DNA of 64,000 bases from VGWG01 sp964580075 (GCA_964580075.1 CAZOJL010000001.1:55881-119880); one strand, 5' to 3'. Counted from the stretch's first letter, positions 45,181-54,259 are shown. Made by a program: numbers and translations. Notes: a model not told the origin generated them from the sequence alone.

Positions 45181-46458
45181 ATGGCTTACGAAGTGCTGGC
45201 GAGAAAGTGGCGGCCTGCCCAGTTCGATGACGTCGTCGGGCAGTCGCACGTGACCCGGACGCTGAAGAACGCCATCGAAAGCAACCGGGTGGCGCACGCC
45301 TATCTGTTCGTCGGACCCCGCGGCATCGGCAAAACCACCCTCTCACGCATCTTTGCCAAAGCGCTGAACTGCCTGGCGACCGATAAACCGACCGTGACCC
45401 CGTGCGGCGTCTGCGACATGTGCCGGGAAATCGCAGCCGGCAACTCGTTTGATGTACTCGAAATCGACGGCGCGTCAAACAATGGCGTCGACCAGGCGCG
45501 CGACCTCCGCGACCAGGTGCAGTTCGCCCCGTCGAAAGGCCGCTTCCGCATCTTCATCATCGACGAAGTCCACATGCTCACGTCCTCGGCGTTCAATGCG
45601 CTTCTCAAGACGCTGGAGGAGCCGCCGCCTCATATCAAGTTCATTTTTGCCACAACGGAGGGCGACAAGATCCTGCCGACGATCATCTCGCGCTGTCAGC
45701 GGTTCGATCTGAGGCGCATCCAGACCGCCCTGATCGTCGAACGGCTGCGCACCATCTGCGAAGCGGAGAAGATCGCCATCACCGACGACGCGCTGCTCGC
45801 TGTCGCCCGCGGCGCGGACGGTGGCATGCGCGACGCGCAGTCGGCACTGGATCAGTTGATCGCGTTCAAGGGCGATACGCTCACCGAGGACGATGTGCTG
45901 GCCGTCTTCGGCCTGGTGTCGCGCCAGTCGCTCGAAAACCTCGCTGGCCATATCCTCTCCGGAGGCATGGCCGATATCCTCCGGCTGGTGGCTCTGTTCG
46001 ACAGCGCCGGCAAGGACTTGCGGCGCCTCGTGGCCGAACTCCTCGACCACTTTCGCAACCTCCTCGTCTACCAGCACATCGGCGCCGATGCGGGGAGTCT
46101 TGACGCGACACCGGAGCAGATCCAAACGCTGGCCCTGCAGGCGGAGACGTCCGATCCCGTGCGCGTGCTGCGGGTGGCCGAAATGCTGGCCGAAACCGAA
46201 GGCCGTTTACGCCATGCACTGAATGTGCGCACCTTGCTGGAGACCGCGCTGATCCGCTGCGCCCGCGCCAGCACGACCGTCACCTTGGAAGAGGTGATCA
46301 AACGCTTGAACGCCATCCGCAACTCCGAGCCGCCCGCCGGACCCGCAGTGCCCGCCCTGTCCGCGGTCTCGCAGCAACGACAGCAGTATTTCGACGATCC
46401 GGCGGTCAAACGGGCCCTGGAGCTGTTTGACGGCGATCTGGTCGGAATCGAGGCGTGA
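45181..46458 (+). CDS. dnaX: DNA polymerase III subunit gamma/tau
   Basis: 425 residues. Opening YEVLARKWRPAQFDDVVGQS is the family hallmark. Walker A is GPRGIGKTTLSR (about 45-56), the zinc module has CLATDKPTVTPCGVCDMC (about 63-81), Walker B is IFIIDEVHML, and the sensor/SRC motif is IISRCQRFDLRR. This clamp-loader ATPase loads the sliding clamp in replication. The protein ends soon after domain III, so the polymerase/helicase-binding tau extension is absent or very short. Its stop overlaps the first possible tlyA start codons. A partial copy of its start lies upstream (44309). Confidence 0.96.
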   Translation: MAYEVLARKWRPAQFDDVVGQSHVTRTLKNAIESNRVAHAYLFVGPRGIGKTTLSRIFAKALNCLATDKPTVTPCGVCDMCREIAAGNSFDVLEIDGASNNGVDQARDLRDQVQFAPSKGRFRIFIIDEVHMLTSSAFNALLKTLEEPPPHIKFIFATTEGDKILPTIISRCQRFDLRRIQTALIVERLRTICEAEKIAITDDALLAVARGADGGMRDAQSALDQLIAFKGDTLTEDDVLAVFGLVSRQSLENLAGHILSGGMADILRLVALFDSAGKDLRRLVAELLDHFRNLLVYQHIGADAGSLDATPEQIQTLALQAETSDPVRVLRVAEMLAETEGRLRHALNVRTLLETALIRCARASTTVTLEEVIKRLNAIRNSEPPAGPAVPALSAVSQQRQQYFDDPAVKRALELFDGDLVGIEA

Positions 46459-46481
46459 TGCGAGGCGTGATGCGAAGCGCT

Positions 46482-47261
46482 ATGAAAGACCGGCTCGATA
46501 TTCTCGTTGTGGCGCGCGGCCTGGCCGAAAGCCGTGAACAGGCGCAACGGCTGATTCTCGCCGGCGCCGTGCGGGTCAACGGACACGTCGCGTCCAAAGC
46601 GGGGCACACGTTTGACACCGCCGTACCGATCGAGCGCACCGCACAGCCACGCTTCGTCAGCCGCGGCGGCGACAAACTCGAAGGCGCCTTCGCCGCGTTC
46701 CCGATCGCGGTCACGGGACTCGACTGTGTGGACGTAGGCGCCTCCACGGGAGGGTTTACCGACTGCCTCCTGCAACATGGCGCGGCGCGGGTCGCGGCGG
46801 TCGACGTGGGTCGGGCACAATTGCACGGACGGCTGCAACAGGATCCCCGGGTCACCCGGATCGAGGGGCTGAACGCGCGCTATCTCACCCGCGCCGATCT
46901 CCCCTTTGTGCCACAATTCGGCGTGACCGATGTCTCGTTCATCTCGCTGCGGCTGATCCTGCCGCCGCTCGCCCGCGTGCTGGCTCCCGGCAGCGGTCTG
47001 ATCTCGTTGATCAAGCCGCAGTTCGAGGCCGGACGAGGCATGGCCCCCAAAGGCGTTGTGCGTGACCCCGAGGTGCGCCGGGCGGTCGTGGAGGCCATCC
47101 GCACATTCGGCACGACGGAAGCCGGACTGGAGTGGCTGGGCGTCGCGCCATCGCCGCTGCTCGGGCCCGATGGCAATGTCGAGTTTCTGGCGTATTGGCG
47201 AACGCGACACGAGGAACAACGCAACAGTCAACGCGAAACACAACCGGAGGCGGGCGTATGA
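46482..47261 (+). CDS. tlyA: TlyA-family rRNA 2'-O-methyltransferase
   Basis: 259 residues from the ATG at 46482, the start matching family members (MKDRLDILVVARGLAESREQ). In-frame GTG 46455, ATG 46458 and ATG 46470 are alternatives that would add up to nine residues and overlap the dnaX stop. An S4 RNA-binding domain (about 1-62) is followed by an FtsJ/RrmJ-type methyltransferase with the SAM-binding motif VDVGASTGGFTDCLL. The family methylates ribosomal RNA riboses. It overlaps nadK by ATGA (47258-47261). Confidence 0.93.
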   Translation: MKDRLDILVVARGLAESREQAQRLILAGAVRVNGHVASKAGHTFDTAVPIERTAQPRFVSRGGDKLEGAFAAFPIAVTGLDCVDVGASTGGFTDCLLQHGAARVAAVDVGRAQLHGRLQQDPRVTRIEGLNARYLTRADLPFVPQFGVTDVSFISLRLILPPLARVLAPGSGLISLIKPQFEAGRGMAPKGVVRDPEVRRAVVEAIRTFGTTEAGLEWLGVAPSPLLGPDGNVEFLAYWRTRHEEQRNSQRETQPEAGV

Positions 47262-48118
47262 AACGAGTGGGGGTGATGGTCAATTGTGACAAGCCGCATG
47301 CCGCCGAGGCCGTGCGTCGCGTGGCGGCCGAGGCCGCTGCCATAGGACTTGATCTGGTGGCCGACAGCCGGACAGCCGCCGTGGCAGGCGATGTGCCGTT
47401 ATGCCCGCTCGCGCACTTCCGCAAAACCGTCGAGGCCGTCATCGTGCTCGGCGGTGATGGAACGGTGCTCGAAGCGGCACGGCAGTTTCAGGGACAGGAT
47501 CTTCCGCTCATGGGGCTGAACATCGGCTCGCTCGGCTACCTCACCTGTGTCGGAGACGCGCACTTCGGCGAGGCGGTTCGCGCCTTGCGCAACGACACGT
47601 TCACGCGCGATCCGCGAGCGACCCTCGCCAGCCGGATTGTGCGCGCCGACGGCGGCGTGCAGGATCTGGCCGATGCCCTCAACGAAGTCGTGGTCAACCG
47701 CGGCGCGGCAGGTCGGCTGATCTGGCTCGATCTGGAACTCGACGGCGAAGCGGTGATGACGTCGGCCTGCGACGGCCTCGTGGTCTCGACGCCGACCGGC
47801 AGCACGGCCTATGCCCTGGCAACGGGCGGACCGATCCTCCTCCCCGCCACACCGGCTCTGGAAATCGCCGTGATCTGCCCGCACACCCTCTCCTTCCGCC
47901 CACTGGTCGTGCCCGACTCGGCGTTCGTGGCGATCCGTGTCGCCCGGCGGTCCGCCACCGCGCCGGTGGTCTCTGTCGACGGCCAAGACGACATCCCGCT
48001 CGCCTGCGGAGACCGGGTCGAGCTGCGGCGCAGCCCACGCTCCGTCGCGCTTCTCCACCTCGCCGGCTACAGCCCCTGCGCCGTCATGAACCGTAAACTC
48101 GGCTGGGGCGGACGGTAA
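47258..48118 (+). CDS. nadK: NAD kinase
   Basis: 286 residues. Chosen start ATG 47258 with GGAGG nine bases upstream; the longer frame to 47132 lies inside tlyA. Motifs: VIVLGGDGTVLEAAR (diphosphate-binding GGDG), MGLNIGSLGYLT, NEVVVNRG and STPTGSTAYALATGGPILLP. It phosphorylates NAD to NADP in the cytoplasm. Last gene of the dnaX-tlyA-nadK run, convergent with der (24 bp apart). Confidence 0.96.
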   Translation: MKRVGVMVNCDKPHAAEAVRRVAAEAAAIGLDLVADSRTAAVAGDVPLCPLAHFRKTVEAVIVLGGDGTVLEAARQFQGQDLPLMGLNIGSLGYLTCVGDAHFGEAVRALRNDTFTRDPRATLASRIVRADGGVQDLADALNEVVVNRGAAGRLIWLDLELDGEAVMTSACDGLVVSTPTGSTAYALATGGPILLPATPALEIAVICPHTLSFRPLVVPDSAFVAIRVARRSATAPVVSVDGQDDIPLACGDRVELRRSPRSVALLHLAGYSPCAVMNRKLGWGGR

Positions 48119-48142
48119 CCGGAGCGTGACGGGTGACTGAGG

Positions 48143-49600
48143 CTACCCGCTATGGCGATTCCGCGCCTTCCGCGCCACATGGTAGTTGGATGACTTGCGG
48201 TCGGGAGCCGCGGCCGCTTTGCCTCCTTCACGATCGGGACGCGTCCGCTCACGGAATGCGAGCACCACCGGCGCCCCCTCGAGACCGAACCGCTCACGCA
48301 GTTTCCGCTCCAGATAGTCGATGAACGATTGCTTCACCAGGCCGGTGCCGTTCACAAACACCCGGATACGGATCGGCGCCACGCCGGTCTGCGTGGCGTA
48401 AAACACGTTGAGGTGCTTGCGCCCGGAGGAGGGCATCTGGATACGCTCGCACGCCTCTTCAATCGTCCGGTTCAGCATCCCCGTCGGGAGCGTGGTCCGC
48501 GTCTGCGCCGCGACCCCGTCGATCACGTCGATGCTTTTGCGGACGTTATACCCGTCCCGGGCCGAAATAAAGATCAACGGGCAATAGGCCATGAACCCCA
48601 TGGCCTCCCGCAGCGCAGGCTCGGCCTGTGTCTGCGTGATCCCCTTCGCCTGCGAAACATCCCATTTGTTGACGATTAAGACACACCCCTTGCGTGCCGC
48701 GACCACCTTGGCGGCAATATGCTTGTCCTGCTTCGTCGGACCGATCTCGGCGTCGATCATCAGCACCACGATGTCGGCTTCCAGAAGACTCTTCTCGGAA
48801 CGGAAGTGACTGAACCGTTCGACCGAATTATCGATGGAATGCACATGACGCATGCCGGCCGTGTCAATCAGCGTGTAATGCCGTGCCTGCGGTCCGCTGC
48901 CGATCGCGAACGGAATCTCGATGCTGTCGCGTGTGGTTCCGGGCACTTCGGAGACAATCACCCGGTCGCTCTTGAGCAGTCGGTTGATGTAGGACGACTT
49001 GCCGACGTTCGGCCGGCCGACCACCGCGATCCGCAACGGCACGGTGACCGTCTCATTCGCTTCCTGTGGCAAGCCCGCGACCGCCCGGTCCACCAGATCG
49101 ACAAAACCCCGGTCGTGGGCCGCCGAAACGGCGAACCAGGGAAACCCGAGCTTGGCAAAGTCGGAGGCGCCGGCCTCGTGTTTCGGTTCATCGGCCTTGT
49201 TGACGGCGATAATGCACGTCACGCCGCTCTTGCGAACGATCCGCGCAACCTCCTCGTCCATCGGGTGCAGCCCCGACTGCACATCGGTCACCAGGATGGC
49301 CACAGCCGCATCCTGCAACGCCGCATCAACCTGCTGCCGCGTCCCGGCGGAAATCGCGTCCGTCGCCTGCCGCGAATCGGGGATGCTCACGCCGCCCGTG
49401 TCAACCAGGGTGAATCGCTCGGCATTCCACGTCACCTCGCGCATCAGGCGGTCGCGGGTCACGCCGCGCTCGTCATGCACGATCGCCAGGCGGCGCCCGG
49501 CAATCCGGTTGAAAACCGCCGACTTGCCCACATTGGGACGCCCGATGATCGCCACCACCCGGCGCTTGGAGACCGGTTGAATCTCTTCGTTTTCCACCAT
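48143..49600 (-). CDS. der: Ribosome-assembly GTPase Der (EngA)
   Basis: 485 residues with two tandem GTPase domains, each with its own G1 (AIIGRPNVGKSAVFNRI, about 17-33; AVVGRPNVGKSSYINRL, about 195-212), switch (RGVTRDRL; PGTTRDSI), DTAG-type (LVDTGG; LIDTAGM) and NKxD motifs (NKAD; NKWD), followed by the C-terminal KH-like domain (GRKHLNVFYATQTG, VNGTGLVKQSFIDYLERKLR). It acts in 50S ribosome maturation. A slightly long basic C-terminus follows. The next gene upstream on the same strand is gltX, 82 bp away. Confidence 0.97.
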   Translation of the reverse strand: MVENEEIQPVSKRRVVAIIGRPNVGKSAVFNRIAGRRLAIVHDERGVTRDRLMREVTWNAERFTLVDTGGVSIPDSRQATDAISAGTRQQVDAALQDAAVAILVTDVQSGLHPMDEEVARIVRKSGVTCIIAVNKADEPKHEAGASDFAKLGFPWFAVSAAHDRGFVDLVDRAVAGLPQEANETVTVPLRIAVVGRPNVGKSSYINRLLKSDRVIVSEVPGTTRDSIEIPFAIGSGPQARHYTLIDTAGMRHVHSIDNSVERFSHFRSEKSLLEADIVVLMIDAEIGPTKQDKHIAAKVVAARKGCVLIVNKWDVSQAKGITQTQAEPALREAMGFMAYCPLIFISARDGYNVRKSIDVIDGVAAQTRTTLPTGMLNRTIEEACERIQMPSSGRKHLNVFYATQTGVAPIRIRVFVNGTGLVKQSFIDYLERKLRERFGLEGAPVVLAFRERTRPDREGGKAAAAPDRKSSNYHVARKARNRHSG

Positions 49601-49682
49601 GACAACACGTCGTTTCCGCTGCTATACAGCCTTATCCAGCAAGCATTCTCTCCACCACCCCTGAGCCTGGGGATCAGCGCGC

Positions 49683-51005
49683 TCAGACCGCGCCGGTGCG
49701 CACGCGCTCGGCCACGCGGCGCAACCGGGCGCACACCGTTTCGCGCCCGAGCAACGCGAGCATCTCAAAAAGCCCCGGGCCTTCGGAGAGTCCCGAAACC
49801 GCCACCCGCACCGGATGCACCCACGCGCTCAGGCCCGTCCCCTGGGCCTCGCCCATCGCCAGCAGCGCGTCGTGGGTGCTTGGCACATCAAACACCGGAA
49901 GTTTCTCAAAAGCTCCCGCCACCGTCTCCAACACGGCCACCGCACCCGGGGCCTGAAGCCGTTTCTCCGCCGCCTTGGCGTCAATCGGATAATCCTCGGT
50001 GAAGAAATAGGCGCTCTGAGCCGGAATCTCGGCATAAAATTTGGTGCGAACCTGCATGTGTTCGATGATTCCGTCGAGCGTCGCCTGTGGGAAATCCGCA
50101 TGCAACAGCCCGGCTTCGCGCATCCGTGCTGTGAAGATTCCGGCGAATTCCGCGCGCGGTGCCATTCGAATGTATTCGCCATTCATCCAGGTGAGCTTCT
50201 TGAGGTCAAACCGCGCTGCGCTCGATTTGCAGCGGTCGAGCGTGAACGCGGCAACCAGCTCCTCGCGGCTCATCACCTCGCGGTCCCCGCCCGGCGCCCA
50301 GCCCAGGAGAGACAGGAAATTGAATAGCACGTCGGGCAGATAGCCCTGCTCCCGAAATTCGCCGACAAACGCCGCGCCGTCACGCTTGCTGTAGGGCTTC
50401 CCCTGATTATTGACGATCATCGGAAGATGCGCGTAGTGCGGTGCCGCCACGCCCATGGCCTTGAACAGCTCAATGTGCTTGAAGGTGTTCTCGAGATGGT
50501 CGTCGCCGCGAATGACGTGTGTGATCTTCATGTCGATGTCGTCGACCACGTTGGCGAGATGAAAGACGGGCGTGCCGTCGGAACGGACGATCACAAAATC
50601 CTGCGTATCCTCGGCCTTCTTGCGGATCACCCCTTTGACCAGATCGGTGACCTCCAGCCTCCCCTCCCGGGGCATGCGGAAGATCGTGCACGGCTCGCCA
50701 CCGCCCTTGGCCTCACGGTAGGCCGCGCCGGTGCGGAGCAACTCCTCGGCCACGGCCAGGTGGCGGGCGGTCTGGCGACTCTGATACAGCGGCTCTTCAT
50801 CATAATCCAGCCCCAGCCACGCCATGCACTCCAGCAGCGTGCCGATCGCCGCGTCGGTCGATCGCTCGCGGTCGGTATCTTCCACGCGCAACAGAAACCG
50901 GCCGCCCGCATGCCGGGCGAAAAGCCAGTTGAAAATGGCGGCGCGAATATTACCGATATGGACGTTCCCCGTCGGACTCGGGGCGAAGCGGACACGCACA
51001 GACAT
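49683..51005 (-). CDS. gltX: Glutamyl-tRNA synthetase
   Basis: 440 residues from the ATG at 51005; an in-frame 70-codon extension to 51215 is non-coding leader. Class I motifs: VRFAPSPTGNVHIGNIRAAI (HIGN in place of HIGH) and KPYSKRDGAA for the KMSKS loop. The Glu-binding RVEDTDRER and LNFLSLLGWAPGGDRE are present. It charges tRNA-Glu. It is on the short side for GltX (usually 460-500), with a compact anticodon-binding end. Confidence 0.95.
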   Translation of the reverse strand: MSVRVRFAPSPTGNVHIGNIRAAIFNWLFARHAGGRFLLRVEDTDRERSTDAAIGTLLECMAWLGLDYDEEPLYQSRQTARHLAVAEELLRTGAAYREAKGGGEPCTIFRMPREGRLEVTDLVKGVIRKKAEDTQDFVIVRSDGTPVFHLANVVDDIDMKITHVIRGDDHLENTFKHIELFKAMGVAAPHYAHLPMIVNNQGKPYSKRDGAAFVGEFREQGYLPDVLFNFLSLLGWAPGGDREVMSREELVAAFTLDRCKSSAARFDLKKLTWMNGEYIRMAPRAEFAGIFTARMREAGLLHADFPQATLDGIIEHMQVRTKFYAEIPAQSAYFFTEDYPIDAKAAEKRLQAPGAVAVLETVAGAFEKLPVFDVPSTHDALLAMGEAQGTGLSAWVHPVRVAVSGLSEGPGLFEMLALLGRETVCARLRRVAERVRTGAV

Positions 51006-51211
51006 GAATAACCCTCGTACAATGGCATAACCAGAAGCGATGAGATGATAGCGCCCTGGGCCTGCAAAGTAAAGCCTGTCGCACGCCGCCCCCAGGGCGA
51101 ACGCATCTAAATTTCTTCCCCTGTTGCTAAAACAGGAACACGTTTGCGGTAAAATTAAGATGCGTCTGCCCTGACGCCGCCCGATGGGGGCGGCCGTCAA
51201 CAGGGGCCGGA
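51006..51211. promoter_or_regulatory. Leader region of gltX / end of thi operon
   Basis: 206 bp between the thiH stop and the gltX start. It has a CCTGTT-GCTAA-AACAGG hairpin (51120-51136) and a strong GC hairpin (51173-51198). Confidence 0.45.
51173..51198 (-). terminator. GC-rich hairpin after thiH
   Basis: A stem of GACGCCGCCC paired with GGGCGGCCGTC (one bulged C) lies 14 bp beyond the thiH stop. No T-run follows, so termination would be weak or Rho-assisted. Confidence 0.35.
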
Positions 51212-52336
51212 TCACAGCGTCAGCGGCGCTGCATGATACGCGCGATCCCAGTCTTTCACAACCGGATCGAAACCGAGAGCGGCAAGCGCGGCACGGACTT
51301 CGGCGAGGGGGCGGTGATCGGCGACGTCGAATTGCGGTTCGGCGTCGGTCTTCTCCGAATAGCCGCCCGGCGAGGTGCAGGCACCCGCCGAGAGTTTGGT
51401 GGCGCAGATGCGGGCGAAGTGTTCGCGCAAGCCGGCCGGTTCACGCGTGGAAAGGGTCATGCCCACGTCGGGCAGTTGGATGCGCAGCGCGGACATCAGG
51501 TGCACGAGGTCGGCATCGCCGACCGGGCAGGGCGGCGGCAGGCACCCGTGCGCCGGGCGCATCCGCGGGAACGAAATCGCCACGCTGCTGCGCCACCAGG
51601 CGCGCTGCAGATAGTCCGCGTGGAGGCCGGTGTAGAAGGCCTCGGTACGCCAGTCGTTCAGGCCGAGGAGGGTACCGATTCCCAGAAAGGTCATTCCCGC
51701 CGCCGCCGCTCGTTCCAGGGTGTCGAGGCGATCGGCGAAGTCGGCCTTGGGGCCGGACGGATGAAGCGCGCGGTAACGCGCCGGATCGTAGGTCTCCTGA
51801 AACAGCGTGATCCCGTCGCAACCGGCCGCGACGAGGCGGGCGTATTCGGCGCGTGAAAGACCGTAGATCTCGACCTGAATCGAAGCAAAACGGTCGGCCA
51901 GGCGCCGGATGAGCTCCTCAAAATAGGCGGGCGGCGTGAACTTCCGGTCCTCGCCAGCGACGAGGAGGATATGCTCGAAGCCCTGCCGCGCCAACCAGTC
52001 GGCCTCGCCTTCGGCCTCATCCAGCGAGAGGGCCCGGCGGCCCACGTCCATCGTACGATTAAACCCGCAGTAGACGCAGGCGTTGCAGCAATAGTTGGAA
52101 ACATACAGCGGCGCAAAAAACTGCATGGCCCAACCGAAGCGGCGGCGGGTGACGTCCGACGCGGCCTGCGCCTGTTCCTCCAGCCCGGGCCGGGCGGCCG
52201 GAGATAGCAACGCCGCCAGATCATGGGGGTCGAAGCGTCCCTGCGCGGCACGGGCGCGGCGCACATCGGCCGCCGTGGCGGCGGCAATCATGTCCCGCAC
52301 CCGCTCGAGCGGCCATTCGGTCAAAACAGTTTGCAT
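51212..52336 (-). CDS. thiH: 2-iminoacetate synthase ThiH
   Basis: 374 residues from the ATG at 52336, two bases after the thiG stop; the longer frame to 52453 overlaps thiG. Radical SAM family: the cluster motif is NYCCNACVYCGF (CxxxCxxC, about residues 80-95), followed by GFEHILLVAGEDRKF and a C-terminal CTSPGGYSEK. It cleaves tyrosine to dehydroglycine for the thiazole ring of thiamine. With thiS and thiG it forms a complete thiazole-forming unit of the ThiH (anaerobe-type) kind rather than the oxidase ThiO. Confidence 0.95.
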   Translation of the reverse strand: MQTVLTEWPLERVRDMIAAATAADVRRARAAQGRFDPHDLAALLSPAARPGLEEQAQAASDVTRRRFGWAMQFFAPLYVSNYCCNACVYCGFNRTMDVGRRALSLDEAEGEADWLARQGFEHILLVAGEDRKFTPPAYFEELIRRLADRFASIQVEIYGLSRAEYARLVAAGCDGITLFQETYDPARYRALHPSGPKADFADRLDTLERAAAAGMTFLGIGTLLGLNDWRTEAFYTGLHADYLQRAWWRSSVAISFPRMRPAHGCLPPPCPVGDADLVHLMSALRIQLPDVGMTLSTREPAGLREHFARICATKLSAGACTSPGGYSEKTDAEPQFDVADHRPLAEVRAALAALGFDPVVKDWDRAYHAAPLTL

Positions 52337-52338
52337 GG

Positions 52339-53115
52339 TTATTCCGATAGAAAACCCGTGAGGGGACTGCTGGCCGAAGCGTGTTCGGATGCCGCCCGCG
52401 GGCCCGCATCGATCCCCATCTCGGCAGCCCTGACCGCGCCCGCAAACGCACACGCCATGGCGACCGGATCACCCGCGGTGGCGATGGCGGTGTTGATCAG
52501 CACCGCAGCAGCCCCCAACTCGATCGCCTCGGCGGCGTGCGAGGGGAGGCCGAGGCCCGCATCGACGATCACCGGGACGCGCGCCTGGGACACGATGATC
52601 TCGATCATGTCACGGGTCCGAATGCCGCGGTTCGTGCCGATCGGCGAACCGAGCGGCATCACCGCCGCCGCGCCCGCCTCTTCCAGACGCTTGGCCAGCA
52701 CCGGATCCGCATTGATGTAGGGGAGCACGACAAAACCCTCCGCCGCCAGAATCTCGGTGGCCTTGAGCGTCTCGATCGGATCGGGCAGGAGATGGTGCAG
52801 ATCGGGGGTCAACTCCAGCTTCACCCAGGTAAATCCGCCTGCCGCGCGGGCGAGACGGGCGATGCGCACCGCCTCCCCGGCGGTGCGCGCACCGCTCGTG
52901 TTGGGGACGATCACCCAACGGTCACGATCCACCCGCGTCAGAATGGGGTCGTCGGCAGGCGCCGCATCGAGGTCCACCCGTCGCAGCGCAATCGTCACCA
53001 ACTCCGAGCCCGACGCCTCCATGGCCCGGGCCATAATGGCGTGCGACCCGAACTTGCCGGTTCCGATAAAGAGCCGCGACCGGAAGGTCCGGCCCGCAAT
53101 GATCAGTGGCTTCAT
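52339..53115 (-). CDS. thiG: Thiazole synthase ThiG
   Basis: 258 residues. Family signatures: FRSRLFIGTGKFGS at the N-terminus, WVIVPNTSGARTAGEAVRIA, WVKLELTPDLHHLLPDPIET with the Schiff-base lysine candidate, VLPYINADPVLAKRLEEAGA and AVMPLGSPIGTNRGIRT. It condenses dehydroglycine, deoxyxylulose phosphate and ThiS-thiocarboxylate sulfur into the thiazole phosphate. It lies 3 bp after thiS and 2 bp before thiH. Confidence 0.97.
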   Translation of the reverse strand: MKPLIIAGRTFRSRLFIGTGKFGSHAIMARAMEASGSELVTIALRRVDLDAAPADDPILTRVDRDRWVIVPNTSGARTAGEAVRIARLARAAGGFTWVKLELTPDLHHLLPDPIETLKATEILAAEGFVVLPYINADPVLAKRLEEAGAAAVMPLGSPIGTNRGIRTRDMIEIIVSQARVPVIVDAGLGLPSHAAEAIELGAAAVLINTAIATAGDPVAMACAFAGAVRAAEMGIDAGPRAASEHASASSPLTGFLSE

Positions 53116-53118
53116 GAC

Positions 53119-53319
53119 TCACCCCCCCCCGACGAAATGAATGATCTCCACCCGGGCTCCCGGTTTCACCGGGACTGCCCCCATGTGTTCGCGGCGTACG
53201 ATCACCCCGTCGCACTCGACGACGACGTGGCTCGGATCAACGCCCAACACCGCCACCAAGTCGGCCAGATGCGCCACCGGGTCGACCTCCCGCTCCTTTC
53301 CGTTCACTAGGACGTTCAT
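53119..53319 (-). CDS. thiS: Sulfur carrier protein ThiS
   Basis: 66 residues from the ATG at 53319; the frame to 53457 is open by chance. Beta-grasp fold with MNVLVNGKEREV, HLADLVAVLGV, IVRREHMGAVPVKPGARVEI and the essential C-terminal Gly-Gly (HFVGGG). The C-terminus is thiocarboxylated to deliver sulfur to ThiG. First gene of thiSGH. No TPP riboswitch is seen ahead of it. Confidence 0.94.
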   Translation of the reverse strand: MNVLVNGKEREVDPVAHLADLVAVLGVDPSHVVVECDGVIVRREHMGAVPVKPGARVEIIHFVGGG

Positions 53320-53349
53320 AGACCCCCCATTTTGAGCCTTGGGCGGTAT

Positions 53350-53378
53350 TTTATAAAGCGAATTCTGCGTGCGCCCAA
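53350..53378 (-). promoter_or_regulatory. Candidate sigma-70-type promoter of thiSGH
   Basis: On the - strand, TTGGGC (53373-53378) and TATAAA (53350-53355) are separated by 17 bp, about 30 bp before the thiS start. Confidence 0.45.
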
Positions 53379-53420
53379 ACCCGTACTTGCGCAGAACGCC
53401 GGAATGGGCGATACTTGTTA

Positions 53421-53454
53421 ACCCTTTTGCAGGGCCCTTGACCCTTTTGCAGGA
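53421..53454. promoter_or_regulatory. Direct repeat ACCCTTTTGCAGG upstream of tpiA
   Basis: Two exact 13-bp copies 21 bp apart (two helical turns), separated by GCCCTTG, lie in the thiS/tpiA divergent region. Possible operator. Confidence 0.4.
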
Positions 53455-53472
53455 CACTTGGAGACGTCATTC

Positions 53473-54237
53473 ATGCGCAAGACGATTGTTGCCGGAAATT
53501 GGAAGATGAACAAAACCGCCGCCGAGACGAAGGCGCTGATCGCCGACATCCGCCGGATGACGGATGACGGCGCGGGCGCCGTCGAAGTCGTGGTCTGCCC
53601 GCCGTTTATCGCACTTGAATCCGCCGCCGCCGCGCTCGCCGGATCGAATATCGCGCTCGGCGCGCAGAACATGCACGCCGCGGCGTTGGGCGCGTTCACC
53701 GGCGAAATCTCGGCCGCCATGCTCGTCGATCTCGGCGTGAAGTACGTGATTCTCGGACACAGCGAACGCCGGACGCTCTGTGGTGAAACCGACGCGATCG
53801 TGCAGAAAAAGACGCGCGCCGCAATCAACGCCGGCCTCATCCCGATCGTGTGCGTCGGCGAAACACTGGAAGAGCGCGAAGCCAATCGGATGGTCGAGGT
53901 GGTTTCGACGCAGGTGAAGGGGAGTCTGGCGGACGTCACAGCCGGCGAGCTGAAAGCCGACAAACTCATCATCGCCTATGAACCGGTGTGGGCCATCGGC
54001 ACCGGCAGGACCGCCAGCAAGGAACAGGCGCAGGAAGCGCATGCGCTGATCCGGCGGGTGCTGTCGGAAATGACCTGCGGCACGGCCGCCACGATCGTCC
54101 GCATCCAATACGGCGGAAGCATGAAACCGGAAAATGCGGCCGAGTTGCTGGCCATGCCGGACATTGACGGCGGCTTGATCGGCGGTGCCGCCCTCAAGGC
54201 CGATTCGTTCGCGGCAATCATCAAAGCGGGCTGTTAA
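53473..54237 (+). CDS. tpiA: Triosephosphate isomerase
   Basis: 254 residues from the ATG at 53473 (TTG 53458 is a poorer in-frame choice, and TTGGAG lies upstream of the ATG). Signatures: AGNWKMNKT (catalytic Lys), VILGHSERR (catalytic His), YEPVWAIGTGRTAS (catalytic Glu), QYGGSMKPENAAELL and GLIGGAALKADSF. It interconverts DHAP and glyceraldehyde-3-phosphate. secG follows 22 bp downstream, a common bacterial pairing. Confidence 0.98.
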   Translation: MRKTIVAGNWKMNKTAAETKALIADIRRMTDDGAGAVEVVVCPPFIALESAAAALAGSNIALGAQNMHAAALGAFTGEISAAMLVDLGVKYVILGHSERRTLCGETDAIVQKKTRAAINAGLIPIVCVGETLEEREANRMVEVVSTQVKGSLADVTAGELKADKLIIAYEPVWAIGTGRTASKEQAQEAHALIRRVLSEMTCGTAATIVRIQYGGSMKPENAAELLAMPDIDGGLIGGAALKADSFAAIIKAGC

Positions 54238-54259
54238 TCATAAACGAAAGGGATACGCG

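Noticed and set aside
53320..53472. TPP riboswitch ahead of thiSGH
   Set aside because: The conserved CTGAGA-type core is not found on the - strand leader.
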